A stretch of DNA of 64,000 bases, from positions 3,519,001-3,583,000 of the forward strand of contig CP007053.1 of assembly GCA_000242935.3 (NCBI GenBank), written 5' to 3'. Position 1 is the first letter of the stretch. Every line of letters starts with the position of its first letter. Source of the stretch: Opitutaceae bacterium TAV5 (GTDB lineage: Bacteria > Verrucomicrobiota > Verrucomicrobiia > Opitutales > Opitutaceae). The notes under the pieces are model-generated. The model did not search any database. It was given only the letters and a program-made list of their open reading frames with translations, and was not told where the DNA came from. This document shows, piece after piece, positions 7,812 through 17,063 of the stretch. Both the position numbers and the translations under genes were made by a program.

Positions 7812-8996
7812 ATGAGCACAACTGCTGCCGATACGGCATCGGGATCACACTCGACGACAACCACGACCGCATCTTCCGTCCGGGCGAAATCCGGCCACCC
7901 GCCCGCGGAGCCTGCACACGAAAACGGGGCACCGGCGCACAAGGGACATCCGGAACACCGCCCGCCGGCTCATCCGGTGGCCCGCGTGGCATCGTCGCGC
8001 GGTCGTCGCCGCTGGACGATGCCGCTGGTGATTCTGGCGCTCGCCCTCGTTGCGGCGGCGATCGGGGGGCCGCATCTGCTCTTCGCTCTCCGGCATGAAT
8101 CGACCGACGACGCGCAACTCGACGGGCACCTGAGCCCGGTGCTGGCGCGCGTGAGCGGCGAGGTGGTGGCGTTGCTGGTGGCGGACAACGAACGGGTGAC
8201 GGCCGGTCAGGCGCTGCTGCGGCTCGATACGCGCGATCACGACGTCAGGATGGCCGCCGCCGAAGCCGCGCTCGCCCAGGCCCGGGCCCAGCTCGCCTCG
8301 GAACGCACGCTGGTGGCGGTGGTGGAGGCCAACATCGACGCCGATGCCGTGACCCTCGCCAACCTGAAGGACGACTTCGTACGCGATTCCGAGATGTTCA
8401 AGACGGGTGTGATTTCCGACCGCGATTTCCGCAAGTCGAAGGCCGATGCGGAGAACGCCTCGGCCAAACACACCGCGCTGCTCCGCCAACTCGACGCGGC
8501 GCGGGCGCGGGTGACCCTGGCGGAGGCGGCGATCCCGGTGCGCGAGGCCGACCTCGCCGCCGCCCGGCTGCAACGGTCGTACACCGACATCGTGGCGCCC
8601 ATCGCCGGGCGTGTCTCGCGGCGCTCGGTGGAGCCGGGCCAGTTCGTCCAGGCAGGCACGCCGCTGCTCACGATCACGGGTGACGAAGACGTGTGGGTGA
8701 CGGCCAACTTCAAGGAAACACAGACCGGCAAGATGCGGCCCGGGCAAACGGTGACGTTCGAAGTCGATGCGTATCCGGGCGTGGAGTTCCACGGGCACGT
8801 CGATTCGCTTTCAGGCGCGACCGGCGCGAAATTCGCGCTGCTGCCGCCGGACAACGCCACGGGCAATTTCGTGAAAGTGACCCAGCGCGTGCCCGTCAAG
8901 GTCGTCATCGACGATGCGGACAATACCGCGCATCCGCTCCGTCCGGGCCTCAGCGCCGACGTGAGCGTGCTCGTCAAACAGGACCCCCGGCGCTGA
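7812..8996 (+). CDS. HlyD/EmrA-family membrane fusion protein of an efflux pump
   Basis: Periplasmic adaptor linking an inner-membrane MFS pump to an outer-membrane channel. About 394 residues from the ATG at 7812; a TTG four codons upstream is the alternative. A His/Pro-rich cytoplasmic tail is followed by one membrane segment near residues 70-95 (MPLVILALALVAAAIGG), the lipoyl-like segment TDDAQLDGHLSPVLARVSG, a long alpha-hairpin (about 145-245) and the beta-barrel. The segment SLSGATGAKFALLPPDNATG is a hallmark of EmrA-type adaptors. The partner pump follows 90 bases downstream on the same strand, so the two are very probably one operon. Confidence 0.92.
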   Translation: MSTTAADTASGSHSTTTTTASSVRAKSGHPPAEPAHENGAPAHKGHPEHRPPAHPVARVASSRGRRRWTMPLVILALALVAAAIGGPHLLFALRHESTDDAQLDGHLSPVLARVSGEVVALLVADNERVTAGQALLRLDTRDHDVRMAAAEAALAQARAQLASERTLVAVVEANIDADAVTLANLKDDFVRDSEMFKTGVISDRDFRKSKADAENASAKHTALLRQLDAARARVTLAEAAIPVREADLAAARLQRSYTDIVAPIAGRVSRRSVEPGQFVQAGTPLLTITGDEDVWVTANFKETQTGKMRPGQTVTFEVDAYPGVEFHGHVDSLSGATGAKFALLPPDNATGNFVKVTQRVPVKVVIDDADNTAHPLRPGLSADVSVLVKQDPRR

Positions 8997-9029
8997 CCCG
9001 AATCACGATGGCCACGACAACCTCCCAGG

Positions 9030-9051
9030 CGGGCTTCGCCGGCGAAGCCCG
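9030..9051. repeat. Perfect 22-bp palindrome between adaptor and pump genes
   Basis: The 22 bases are exactly self-complementary (half-site CGGGCTTCGCC). It lies in the short gap of the efflux operon, inside a possible 28-codon leader frame (9008-9094) whose stop overlaps the pump start. It could set the adaptor-to-pump expression ratio through RNA structure, or be one more dispersed palindrome. Confidence 0.6.
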
Positions 9052-9086
9052 GGAAACACCCGCTGCATCCGCGGCCGCGCACTCCC

Positions 9087-10637
9087 ATGGCTGAACACGG
9101 ATTCCGCCGCTGGATCATTGTCATCACGGTTGTCACGGCGACCGTGATCGAGCTGATCGACACCTCGATCGTGAACGTGGCTCTGACGCAGATGAGCGGC
9201 AACCTCGGCGCCACGCTCGAGGATGTGTCGTGGGTCGTCACGGCCTACGCCATCGCCAACGTCATCATCATCCCGATCACCGGATTTCTCGCCGCGATTT
9301 TCGGCCGGCGAAACTATTACCTCGGCTCCATCATCCTGTTCACGGTCACGTCGATCCTGTGCGGCAACGCCACCAATATCTGGGAACTGGTCGCCTTCCG
9401 TTTCCTGCAGGGGATCGGCGGCGGGGCGCTGCTTTCGACCTCGCAATCGATCCTGTTCGAGACCTTTGAGGAAAAGGAGCGCGGCATGGCGGCGGCGATC
9501 TTCACGGTGGGCGTGATTTTCGGGCCGACCATCGGGCCGACGCTCGGCGGATGGATCGTGGACAACTACTCGTGGCCGTGGATTTTTTATGTGAACATGC
9601 CTGTCGGCGTCGTTGCGGCATTGCTCACATGGGCGTTCATCAAGGACCCGCCCGATGCGATGAAGCGGCGCGTGACCATCGACTGGGCGGGCATCGGATT
9701 GCTCGCGGCGGGCATCGGCTCGTTGCAGTTCGTGCTCGAGCGCGGGGAAACGAAGGACTGGTTCGGGACGGGCTACATCACGGCCTTCACCTGCGTGGCG
9801 GTGGCGGCGCTGGCGGCATTTGTGATGTGGGAGCTCCATGCCAAAAACCCGGCGGTCAACCTGCGCGTGCTGAAAAACCGGTCGCTGACGGTGGCGGCGC
9901 TGCTGACCTTCGTGGTCGGCTTCGGGCTCTTCGGCTCCACGTATGCGGTGCCGGTTTTTTCGCAACAGATCATCGGCATGACAGCTTACGAGACCGGCCT
10001 GCTGATGATGCCGGGCGCGCTGGCGGCGATGGTGATGTCGCCCATCTCCGGCCGGCTGATGCAGCACGGCTTCCCGCCGCACGTGCTGGCGATGGCGGGC
10101 TTCGCGATGCTGGGGCTGTTTTGCTGGAACCTCGCGGTGCTGACGAGCCAGATGGGTCCGCAGGATTTTTTCTGGCCGCTGGTGTTGCGCGGCGTGGGCA
10201 TCGCGAGCCTGAGCGTGCCGCTGACGACTATGGCCGTATCCGGGCTGCAAGGACGCGATCTCGCGCAGGGCGTGGCGCTCAACAACATGATGCGCCAGCT
10301 CGGCGGCTCGTTCGGCATTGCGCTGATCAACACCTATGTGGCGCACCGGAATTTCTCCAATCGCACGGGCCTGCTCGCGCATGTGGGCGCGGGAGACCGC
10401 CTGGTGCAGGAGCGGCTGGCGGCGTTGACCGCGTTTTTCCAGGCAAAAGGCGCTTCGATCGAGGCGGCATCGCGGCAGGCATATCTGATCATCGAGCAAA
10501 TCATTGTGCGCGAGTCGGCGGTGATCAGTTATGCGGATACGTTCCGGGTGCTCGCGGTCTTTTTCGTGCTCTGCGTGCCGGTGGTGCTGCTCATGAAAAG
10601 GAGCGCCGGCGGCAGGATCGTGGGCGGGGATCACTGA
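9087..10637 (+). CDS. DHA2-family (EmrB/QacA-type) MFS drug:proton antiporter
   Basis: Inner-membrane pump of 516 residues, the usual length for the 14-helix DHA2 subfamily. Visible signatures: LIDTSIVNVAL in helix 1, motif A as FGRRNYYLGS, and the antiporter motif C region GPTIGPTLGGWIVDNYSWPW followed by FYVNMPVG, which is typical of EmrB. It acts with the upstream EmrA-like adaptor, and an outer-membrane TolC-type channel would have to come from elsewhere because none is encoded here. Substrates cannot be read from the sequence. The start ATG at 9087 overlaps the stop of a 28-codon upstream frame. Confidence 0.93.
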   Translation: MAEHGFRRWIIVITVVTATVIELIDTSIVNVALTQMSGNLGATLEDVSWVVTAYAIANVIIIPITGFLAAIFGRRNYYLGSIILFTVTSILCGNATNIWELVAFRFLQGIGGGALLSTSQSILFETFEEKERGMAAAIFTVGVIFGPTIGPTLGGWIVDNYSWPWIFYVNMPVGVVAALLTWAFIKDPPDAMKRRVTIDWAGIGLLAAGIGSLQFVLERGETKDWFGTGYITAFTCVAVAALAAFVMWELHAKNPAVNLRVLKNRSLTVAALLTFVVGFGLFGSTYAVPVFSQQIIGMTAYETGLLMMPGALAAMVMSPISGRLMQHGFPPHVLAMAGFAMLGLFCWNLAVLTSQMGPQDFFWPLVLRGVGIASLSVPLTTMAVSGLQGRDLAQGVALNNMMRQLGGSFGIALINTYVAHRNFSNRTGLLAHVGAGDRLVQERLAALTAFFQAKGASIEAASRQAYLIIEQIIVRESAVISYADTFRVLAVFFVLCVPVVLLMKRSAGGRIVGGDH

Positions 10638-10642
10638 GGACC

Positions 10643-10760
10643 AATACCAGCGTCTCTGATATTTTTGATCTTACACAAAGATCGCGAAGAGCGCCAAGTT
10701 CAGGGAACCAATCCTTTGGGATCTTTGTGTAAAATCCGGAAGTTTGGAGACGTTGGTATA
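10643..10760. repeat. MITE-like inverted repeat, copy 1
   Basis: Ends with ATACC and GGTAT and contains facing TTACACAAAGATC and GATCTTTGTGTAA segments. A second copy with the same ends and core lies at 36949-37075. It has no coding capacity and sits between the efflux operon and the convergent response-regulator gene. Confidence 0.8.
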
Positions 10761-10784
10761 GCAGGCCGGGCGCTCGCGGGGGGA

Positions 10785-11504
10785 TTATGGATCGTGGCGG
10801 TAGCCGATGCCGTGGACGGTGACGAGAGTGCGCGGGGTGTCGGGTTTTTGTTCGATTTTTTTGCGGAGCTGCGCGACGTGCTGGTCGAGGGTGCGGGTGG
10901 TGCCGAAATACGAGACGCCCCACACGGCGTTGAGCAGGGTGTCGCGCGCGAGGACGGCGCCGGGATGCGCGGCGAAGACCTCGGCGAGCTTGAGTTCGCG
11001 GGCGGTGAGAGCGACCGGTTCGCGGTCGGGAAGCGTGGCGGTGAGCCGGTTGCGGTCGATGCGGGCTTCACCGAGCGTGAAGACGGGCGGGAGTCCGGCG
11101 GCGGGGGTGCGGCCGTTGCCGGGAGCATCGGCGGCGAGCCGGGCGCGGCGGAGGAGGGCTTCGACACGGGCGAGGAGTTCGTGGACGCCGAAGGGTTTGG
11201 TCACATAGTCGTCGGCGCCGAGCTTGAGTGCGGAGACCTTGTCGATCTCTTCGCCCTTGGCGGTGAGAAAGAGCACCGGGATGCGGGCGTCGTGCGCGCG
11301 AAGCTCCCGGCAGACATCGTAACCGCTGGCGCGGGGCATCATCACATCGAGGATGACGAGATCGTATTTTTGTTGAGGATACAGGGCGAGCGCCTGCGCG
11401 CCGTCGCTGGCGGCGGTGACGTCGTAGCCTTCGCTTTCGAGCGTGGCGGCGAGACCCTGGCGGATGTTGGGGTCGTCTTCGGCGATGAGGATGCGGGCGA
11501 TCAT
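10785..11504 (-). CDS. OmpR/PhoB-family response regulator
   Basis: Transcription factor of 239 residues. The receiver domain has the acidic pair D10/D11, phospho-acceptor D53 (LVILDVMMP), T81 (LFLTAKG) and K103 (YVTKPFG). The C-terminal winged helix (about 140-239) has the OmpR-type LTARELKLAEVF, GTTRTLDQHVAQLRKKIE and VTVHGIGYRHDP. It directly follows the sensor kinase gene (72-base gap) on the same strand, which makes that kinase its likely partner. All phosphotransfer residues are present. Target genes are not evident. Confidence 0.94.
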   Translation of the reverse strand: MIARILIAEDDPNIRQGLAATLESEGYDVTAASDGAQALALYPQQKYDLVILDVMMPRASGYDVCRELRAHDARIPVLFLTAKGEEIDKVSALKLGADDYVTKPFGVHELLARVEALLRRARLAADAPGNGRTPAAGLPPVFTLGEARIDRNRLTATLPDREPVALTARELKLAEVFAAHPGAVLARDTLLNAVWGVSYFGTTRTLDQHVAQLRKKIEQKPDTPRTLVTVHGIGYRHDP

Positions 11505-11576
11505 GGGAGAGCCGGCTGCGCCGGCGGAGTTTGTAGTTGGTAGTTTGTAGTTGGAAATGGGTGGGGGGTGGACGCG

Positions 11577-13664
11577 TCAGTTTCCGGTTTGCGGAGGGGG
11601 GATTGCAGGCAGGCGGAGGATGAAGGTGGAGCCGCCGCCGGGGCGGTCTTCGTGGCGGAGGTCGCCGCCGAGGCCGCGGGCGAGCTGTTGCGCGATGCTG
11701 AGGCCGAGTCCGGCGCCGGCCTGCGCGGCGGTGAGGGTGTCGTCCACGCGGTGGAATTTTTCGAAAACGCGGGCGCGGTGCGCGGGCGGGATGCCGGGGC
11801 CGCGGTCATGGACGCGGAGTTCGACGCCATCCGTGACGGCGGTGAGATCGACCGTGAGCTCGTGGCCGCCGGCGGCGTACTTGCAGGCGTTGTCGAGGAG
11901 GTTGAGCAGGATCTGTTCGAGGGCGTCGCGGTCGGTGGTGACGGTGAGCGGCGCGGACGGGAGGACGCGATGCAGGGCGAGACCGGCGTCGGCGAGCCGG
12001 GGTGCGTGCGCGTCGAGGAGCGCGGCGACGGCTTCGGTGAGATCGAGCGGGGCGAGCTGGTAGTTTTTGCGCCCCTGTTCGAGGCGGCTGAAATCGAGGA
12101 CGTTGTTGACGAGGCGGGCGAGGCGCTGCGTCTCGCGTCCGATGGTGCGGAGGTAATCGGTGCGGCGGGCGTCGTCGCGGACACGGCCCTGTTCGAGAAG
12201 TTCGGCGTAGAGGCGGATGGTGGTGAGCGGGGTTTTGAGTTCGTGGGAAACGTTGGCGACGAAGGAGGTTTTTTGCGTGGCTTCGGCATCGCGGAGGCGG
12301 GCCTCGCGGGCAAGGAGAGCGCCGCCGGAGAGGATGGCCGCGAGGAGAATGGCGACGAGGAGGCCGCCGAGGGTGAGAAAGCCGGAGCCGGGAGAAAGGC
12401 TGCCGTTGGCGGGCAGGGCGACGAGGCCGGCCACGCTCCAGCCGGGAAGAAGATCGGGGGCGATCGAGGCGGTGGCGACGGGTTGTGTGGCCGAAGTGGC
12501 GCCGGCGTAGTGGCGGGCCGGGGCGGCGTCGGTCGCGCGGAGCTGGTAAGCCTCGTCGGCGGAAAGCTCGGCGGGAAGGGCGTCGCCGAGGCGGGCGGCA
12601 AGCTGGACGAGATCGACTTCGAGGCCGAGCCAGTCGCCCGCGGGGAGCTGGCGCCAGGCGTAGAGGTGAAGGCCGTCGGAGGCGTTGTGGGAAGTCCACG
12701 TGACAGGATACGCGGGAAGGGCGGCGGGAGCGGCAGCAGCGGCGGACGCGGGCGCGGGAGGGGGTGCGCTGCGGAGTTCGGCGGCCTGGCGGTTGTGGCG
12801 GCCGGCCGGTTTTTCGGGGGCGTATGCAACGGCGGCGGGCGCAGACGGTGCCGGTTCGGCCCGGGCGCTGGCATCGGCGGTGGTGTCGGCATCGGCCGGA
12901 GAGAGGGAGGCCGAGGCGGCGAGAGAAGGGGTTTCGTCGAAGCGGAGGGAGGCAGATCCGGCATCCATCCCGGCGGACGCTGCGGGTGGAGTCGGCGCGG
13001 CGGCGGCGACCATGGCGTCGGAAGCGAGATTGCTGTTCGCTTCGGTGAGCAGGGCGCTGCGGGCGCGCTGTACCTGGGCGACATTGGCGTAAACCTGTTT
13101 GCTGAGGCGCTGGTCGGCCTCCCGGACCGGAAGGGTGGTTTTCTCTTTCGGGAGGTCCAGGGAGAACATGTCTGCGCCCGGGACGGGAGTGGCGGCGGCC
13201 GGTTCCGGAGGAGCAACGAAACCTCTGGAGGCGGTGGCCCGGGGGGCCGAAGGCGAAGACGACGCGAGCCAGGCTTGCAGCGCGGTGGTGGCGGTTTGCC
13301 GGGCGGATGAGGCCGGGGCGGGGTGGAGAATACGGCCGTCGGGCGAAGCCCGGAAAACCAGGCGGAGCAGGGGAGCGCCCTGTTGCCAGCGGTCCAGATA
13401 TCCGGCGTCGGGATCGGCGGGGGCCTCGGCGAGGAGCGAGGCGAGGCCGGTCCGGGCATCGGTGAAAAGGAGCGCGAGGTTTTCCGCGATGAGGGCGGTG
13501 CGGCTGGCGATGGCGGCGCGGCGGGCGTCGAGGGTGGCGCGGGCGCGTTCGTTGATGCGGGCCTGCTCGCGCGTCACCAGCCAGAGGGCGCCTGCCGCCA
13601 CGCAGAGCGCGGGGACGAGCAGGAGAAGCCAGTAGCAGAGGGTGCGGCGGCGGGCGGTGGTCAT
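11577..13664 (-). CDS. Membrane sensor histidine kinase
   Basis: 695 residues. Membrane segments lie near residues 10-30 and 427-446, bracketing a large, Ala/Pro-rich sensing region of about 395 residues. The kinase core follows: H box NVSHELKTPLTTIRLYAELL with phospho-acceptor H474, N box LLNLLDNACKYA, G1 HDRGPGIP, F box VFEKFHRVDD, and G2 GAGLGLSIAQQLARGLGG. It is paired with the response regulator 72 bases downstream. That gap holds a direct repeat (gtttgtagttg) typical of the dispersed repeats here. The extracellular region resembles no sensor family I can name, so the stimulus is unknown. Confidence 0.92.
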   Translation of the reverse strand: MTTARRRTLCYWLLLLVPALCVAAGALWLVTREQARINERARATLDARRAAIASRTALIAENLALLFTDARTGLASLLAEAPADPDAGYLDRWQQGAPLLRLVFRASPDGRILHPAPASSARQTATTALQAWLASSSPSAPRATASRGFVAPPEPAAATPVPGADMFSLDLPKEKTTLPVREADQRLSKQVYANVAQVQRARSALLTEANSNLASDAMVAAAAPTPPAASAGMDAGSASLRFDETPSLAASASLSPADADTTADASARAEPAPSAPAAVAYAPEKPAGRHNRQAAELRSAPPPAPASAAAAAPAALPAYPVTWTSHNASDGLHLYAWRQLPAGDWLGLEVDLVQLAARLGDALPAELSADEAYQLRATDAAPARHYAGATSATQPVATASIAPDLLPGWSVAGLVALPANGSLSPGSGFLTLGGLLVAILLAAILSGGALLAREARLRDAEATQKTSFVANVSHELKTPLTTIRLYAELLEQGRVRDDARRTDYLRTIGRETQRLARLVNNVLDFSRLEQGRKNYQLAPLDLTEAVAALLDAHAPRLADAGLALHRVLPSAPLTVTTDRDALEQILLNLLDNACKYAAGGHELTVDLTAVTDGVELRVHDRGPGIPPAHRARVFEKFHRVDDTLTAAQAGAGLGLSIAQQLARGLGGDLRHEDRPGGGSTFILRLPAIPPPQTGN

Positions 13665-13721
13665 GCGGGAGGTGATGATGGTGATGGCGCGGGGGATGGC
13701 GAGAGCGGGAAAGGGGGGAGG

Positions 13722-13857
13722 GCAGAGGCCAGAGACCAGAGGCCAGAGAACAGACTTCGGCTACGACAACTGCTGGCCCTCCGGATTCTGGCCTCTGCCC
13801 TCTGGTCTCTGGCCTCTGGTCTCTGGCCTCTGGCTTGCGGGCGGGACGCCCGCGCCA
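13722..13857. repeat. Dispersed inverted repeat (CCAGAG/CTCTGG type) with a GC palindrome
   Basis: Runs of gaggccagag face runs of ctctggcctc around a loop containing cttcggctacgacaactgct. The same loop occurs in opposite orientation inside the AddB-like gene at 5646-5764. The element is followed at once by the short palindrome gcgggcgggacgcccgcgcc. It fills most of the 225-base gap between the kinase and VWA genes. Confidence 0.85.
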
Positions 13858-13889
13858 CAACAGACGTGCCGCTTCCCTCTTCGGGTGGG

Positions 13890-15362
13890 TTATGGTGCGT
13901 CGGGCGTGGCGTCGTTTTTCACGCGTTGCTGGTTGACGGTTTGCAGGGAAGAGGCGCGCCAGGTCTTGCGGGTGGCGTTGTCGAAGTTGCCGGTGGCGAT
14001 CTGTTCCGCGGCGGCGGCGGGGGCCGGAGCGAGAGTGGAGACGGCGGTGTTGTTGTAAGTGCCGCCGAGGACGCGGAATTCATCGCTTTGCGCGTTGAGG
14101 AGGCGGGCGGCATCGTCGCGGCGTCCGGCGTCGACGAGCGCGATGGCGCGGTCTCTGGTCTCGGCGAGCTTGTTTTCGGCGTAGTCGGCCTGCACGCGAT
14201 GGTTGGCCGAGGCGATGACGGTTTTCTCATCGGTCGTGAAGGTGACGCTGGCCGTGGCGGCGGCGTTTTGCGGGCGACCGGTCGTGGCGTCTTCATAACG
14301 GATGGCGGCATTGGCGACGGGACGGTTGCGACCGGAGGAGGCGGCGGGCGAGACTTCGGCTTCGACGAGGACGAATTTTTCCTGACCTCCGTAAACCTGG
14401 CCGAGGTCGATGCGGGCGCGCTGACCGTCGATGGAGCCGTCGCGTCCGACGATATGGCGGGGGCGGACGCCTTCGGGGAAGGTGACTTCGACGACCACCG
14501 AACGGGCGACCACGCTGAGAACATCGCCGAGTTCTTCCGAGAAGATGCGGGGGAGATCGGCACTGTGTTCGACGAAGTAGGTGTTGCCGTCGGAGCGGCG
14601 GGCGAGGCGGGTCATGAGGTCCTCGTTGAAGCCGAGTCCGAGGCCGATGGTGGTGACGGAAATGCCTTCGCGGCGGAGGGCGGCGCCGGCGCGGCCGAGA
14701 TCGTCGGGCGAACTCGGGCCGACATTGGCAGCGCCGTCGGAGAGGAGGAGCATGCGGTGCGAGAGGATGCGACCGGCAGAGTGTTCGCGGGCGCCGGAGC
14801 CGGAGCTGACGGGTTCGGCGGATTTGCGGAGCTCGGCGGCGGCCTGGGTCACGCCACCGTAAAGGGCGGTCATGCCACCGGCGGCGATTTCGTTGATGGC
14901 ATCGCGCAACTGGCGTCCGTCGCCGAGGCGCGCAGCGGGGCGGAGGGTGCGGACTTCACTGTCGAAGACGACGAGGGAGACGATGTCGTCGGGCGAGAGG
15001 TGGTTGATGGCTTCGAGGGCGGCGGCGCGGGCCTGGCGGATTTTTTCGCCGGACATGGAGCCGGACTTGTCGATGACGAGGGCGAGGTTGACGGGCGGGC
15101 GGTCGGCGCGGGCGGGAGAGCGGTCACCGGTGAGGCCAACCTTGACCACGACGGTTTCGGCGCGGTCGGCGGGGAGGACGGGACGGTCGAGCTCGACGGT
15201 GAGCTTGACCGGAGCCGGAGTGGCGGCGGCGGGCGGAGTGGCGGCGGTTTTGGCGAAGGAAACGGCGGCGAGGCCGGTGGCGAGGAGCGAGACGGCGAGA
15301 ACGGCGAGGTTGCGCCGGGCGGTGCGGGTGTGGTGGCGGGTGTTGGTTTTCACGCCGGCCAT
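13890..15362 (-). CDS. Secreted von Willebrand factor type A domain protein
   Basis: 490 residues with a signal sequence (about 1-37, RRNLAVLAVSLLATGLAAVSF). The VWA domain begins near residue 90 with the MIDAS motif DKSGSM and continues through MTALYGG and LLLSDGAANVG, so a metal-dependent protein-binding surface seems intact. A C-terminal region of about 230 residues has strand-rich and then helical segments (KLAETRDRAIALVDAGRRDDAARLLN). VWA proteins of this build are usually periplasmic or surface proteins, and the function here is unknown. It lies 225 bases upstream of the kinase/regulator pair on the same strand and may share its regulation. Confidence 0.85.
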   Translation of the reverse strand: MAGVKTNTRHHTRTARRNLAVLAVSLLATGLAAVSFAKTAATPPAAATPAPVKLTVELDRPVLPADRAETVVVKVGLTGDRSPARADRPPVNLALVIDKSGSMSGEKIRQARAAALEAINHLSPDDIVSLVVFDSEVRTLRPAARLGDGRQLRDAINEIAAGGMTALYGGVTQAAAELRKSAEPVSSGSGAREHSAGRILSHRMLLLSDGAANVGPSSPDDLGRAGAALRREGISVTTIGLGLGFNEDLMTRLARRSDGNTYFVEHSADLPRIFSEELGDVLSVVARSVVVEVTFPEGVRPRHIVGRDGSIDGQRARIDLGQVYGGQEKFVLVEAEVSPAASSGRNRPVANAAIRYEDATTGRPQNAAATASVTFTTDEKTVIASANHRVQADYAENKLAETRDRAIALVDAGRRDDAARLLNAQSDEFRVLGGTYNNTAVSTLAPAPAAAAEQIATGNFDNATRKTWRASSLQTVNQQRVKNDATPDAP

Positions 15363-15937
15363 TACACCACAGGGAGGGGAGCGGTTGTGTCAGGCGTTGG
15401 TCAGGGAGATGTCAGGGAATTGTCAGGACGGGGATATTTCAGGGAGGTTCTGCCAATGTTTTTTGAACAGAAGAAAACGAAGGGAACGAAGATATGAACA
15501 AAGAAGAAATCGGTCAGGGTAAAATTGTCGTGCTCCGGGGGGATCTAAAATCCCGTTTCCCAATCCGGCAAACCAACCGCGAATGAACGCGAATGGTCGC
15601 GTACCGAGCGAAGCGACAGCCTGCCATAAAAACACAACAAAATCACATTTAGAGCGGTTCAGATAAAGCTGTAGCCGTTTTTTAACCACGGATTTCGCGG
15701 ATTATCACGGATTCAAACCATGCCTTGCCGCTTCCTTCTTATCCGTGAAAATCCGTGCAATCCGTGGTTCTGTTTTCAGGATCCTGTACTGCTACAATTT
15801 TAAAAAAATGCTCTAAATTGATTAACCGGTGGAGGGAACGTTGTGCATCGGAAATCGGAAGCTGAAACCTTGGTGATGCTGTGTTCTCTTCGTTGCCTTT
15901 TGTTCAATGTCCAGGGGCACGCTTCAGATGGAGGATT
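15363..15937. repeat. Repeat-filled intergenic stretch with nested inverted repeats
   Basis: No gene is seen here. It holds half of an AACAGAAG..AACGAAGGGAACGAAG repeat (about 15466-15493), a copy of ACCAACCGCGAATGAACGCG (15573-15592), and an inverted-repeat element at about 15641-15828. In that element, outer arms containing TTTAGAGC enclose inner arms AACCACGGATT..CACGGATT (15684-15715) and their complement (15739-15769). Related repeats occur at 41415-41568, 51110-51371 and 63059-63147. Confidence 0.7.
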
Positions 15938-17032
15938 TCAATGGCCCGAGGTGTGGGCGGGCACAGGGTGGTGGCGGGTGGTCGCCCCGTCGACCCAGTC
16001 GCCGGTGATCATGACGGTTTTGGCGCGGGCGGGGATGCCGTGTTCGTTGTGGTGGATTTGCTCGACGACGAGTTCGACGGCGGCGGCTCCGAGGAGGGCG
16101 TTGTTGAGATTGATGCCGCTGAAGGTGGCCTGGTCGCGCTGGAGGTTGAGGCTGGCGAGGGCGACCTCCTCGGGAACGCGGTGGCCGAGATCGGCGAGCC
16201 ACCAGCCGACGATGTGCTGGAGAACGAGAATCGCATCGGGCCGGTGGCGGGTGAACCAGGTGTCGAAGCCTTCGGGCATGCCGGTGTCGGGCAGGCGGTA
16301 GTGCCAGAGAAAGGGAGGGATGCGGTGCGCGGCGGGCCAGCCGGCCTGGGCGGCGAGGTAGCCGCCGACACGTTTGCGCTGGGTGCGCTGGTTGTCCTCG
16401 TGACGGATGGCGAGGCCGATGCGGCGATACCCGAGTTCGCGGAGGCGGTCGGCGGCGAGGGCGGCGGCGGAGAAGTGGTCGTTGTCGGCGCGGTGGAGGT
16501 TGTGGTTGCGCAGCGTGTATCCGATCGCCGCGCACGCGAAATGCTCCCAGTCGAAGTCGATGTCGGTGTGCGGAAACGGGTCGGCGAGCGGAGCGAGGAT
16601 CGCCCCCGGGATGCCGCGGGCGCGGAGGATGGAGCGCATGCGCTCGCCGGAGATGCGCGCGCCGGTGGCGTCGGGTGCGACGAGGGAGAAGTGCTCGATT
16701 TTGTAGCCGAGCATGGCGGCGCGCTCGATGGCGCCGTGATAGATGTCGGCGGCATGGGTGCGGCCGGGTTCGAGTTCGGTGAGATCGGTGTTGGTGGTGA
16801 GGTAGGCGAGGGTGGGGTGCGACTTCGGCGGGCGTCCGTTGCGGAGCTGCGCCATGAGCGCAGAGACGAGCGGATTGGTCCGGTAGCCGATCCTGGTCGC
16901 TATTTTCTGGATACGCTCGCAGGTCTTGCGCGGCAGGCTCGGATGGTTGCGAAGGGCGCGGCTGACAGTCATCCTGGAGACTTTCGCCCGGTTAGCGATG
17001 GTTTGAAGCGTGGGAGGCTTGGAGGTGCTCAT
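15938..17032 (-). CDS. LacI-family transcriptional regulator
   Basis: 364 residues from the ATG at 17032, chosen because the LacI head begins there: TLQTIANRAKVSRMTVSRAL, then RIQKIATRIGYRTNPLVSALM. The sensor domain follows with LAYLTTNTD, HGAIERAAMLGYKIEHF, RELGYRRIGLAI and PDAILVLQHIVGWWLADLG. This head is of the type that binds an imperfect palindrome and is released by a small ligand, generally a sugar. It stands before a large glycan-degradation region, and a decayed copy of its N-terminus lies at 18420-18500. The operator candidate TTAC-NN-GTAA seen twice downstream could be its site, which is inference. Confidence 0.9.
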   Translation of the reverse strand: MSTSKPPTLQTIANRAKVSRMTVSRALRNHPSLPRKTCERIQKIATRIGYRTNPLVSALMAQLRNGRPPKSHPTLAYLTTNTDLTELEPGRTHAADIYHGAIERAAMLGYKIEHFSLVAPDATGARISGERMRSILRARGIPGAILAPLADPFPHTDIDFDWEHFACAAIGYTLRNHNLHRADNDHFSAAALAADRLRELGYRRIGLAIRHEDNQRTQRKRVGGYLAAQAGWPAAHRIPPFLWHYRLPDTGMPEGFDTWFTRHRPDAILVLQHIVGWWLADLGHRVPEEVALASLNLQRDQATFSGINLNNALLGAAAVELVVEQIHHNEHGIPARAKTVMITGDWVDGATTRHHPVPAHTSGH

Positions 17033-17063
17033 GGGCGAAGCGTGAACGGAATACGGGAACGCG

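Noticed and set aside
11501-13459. 652-residue frame overlapping the sensor kinase
   Set aside because: Pro/Ser/Arg-rich shadow; the kinase frame carries all the expected boxes.
15363-15937. Possible CRISPR array
   Set aside because: The repeats are inverted and nested, not direct repeats of constant length with unique spacers, and no cas gene is near.
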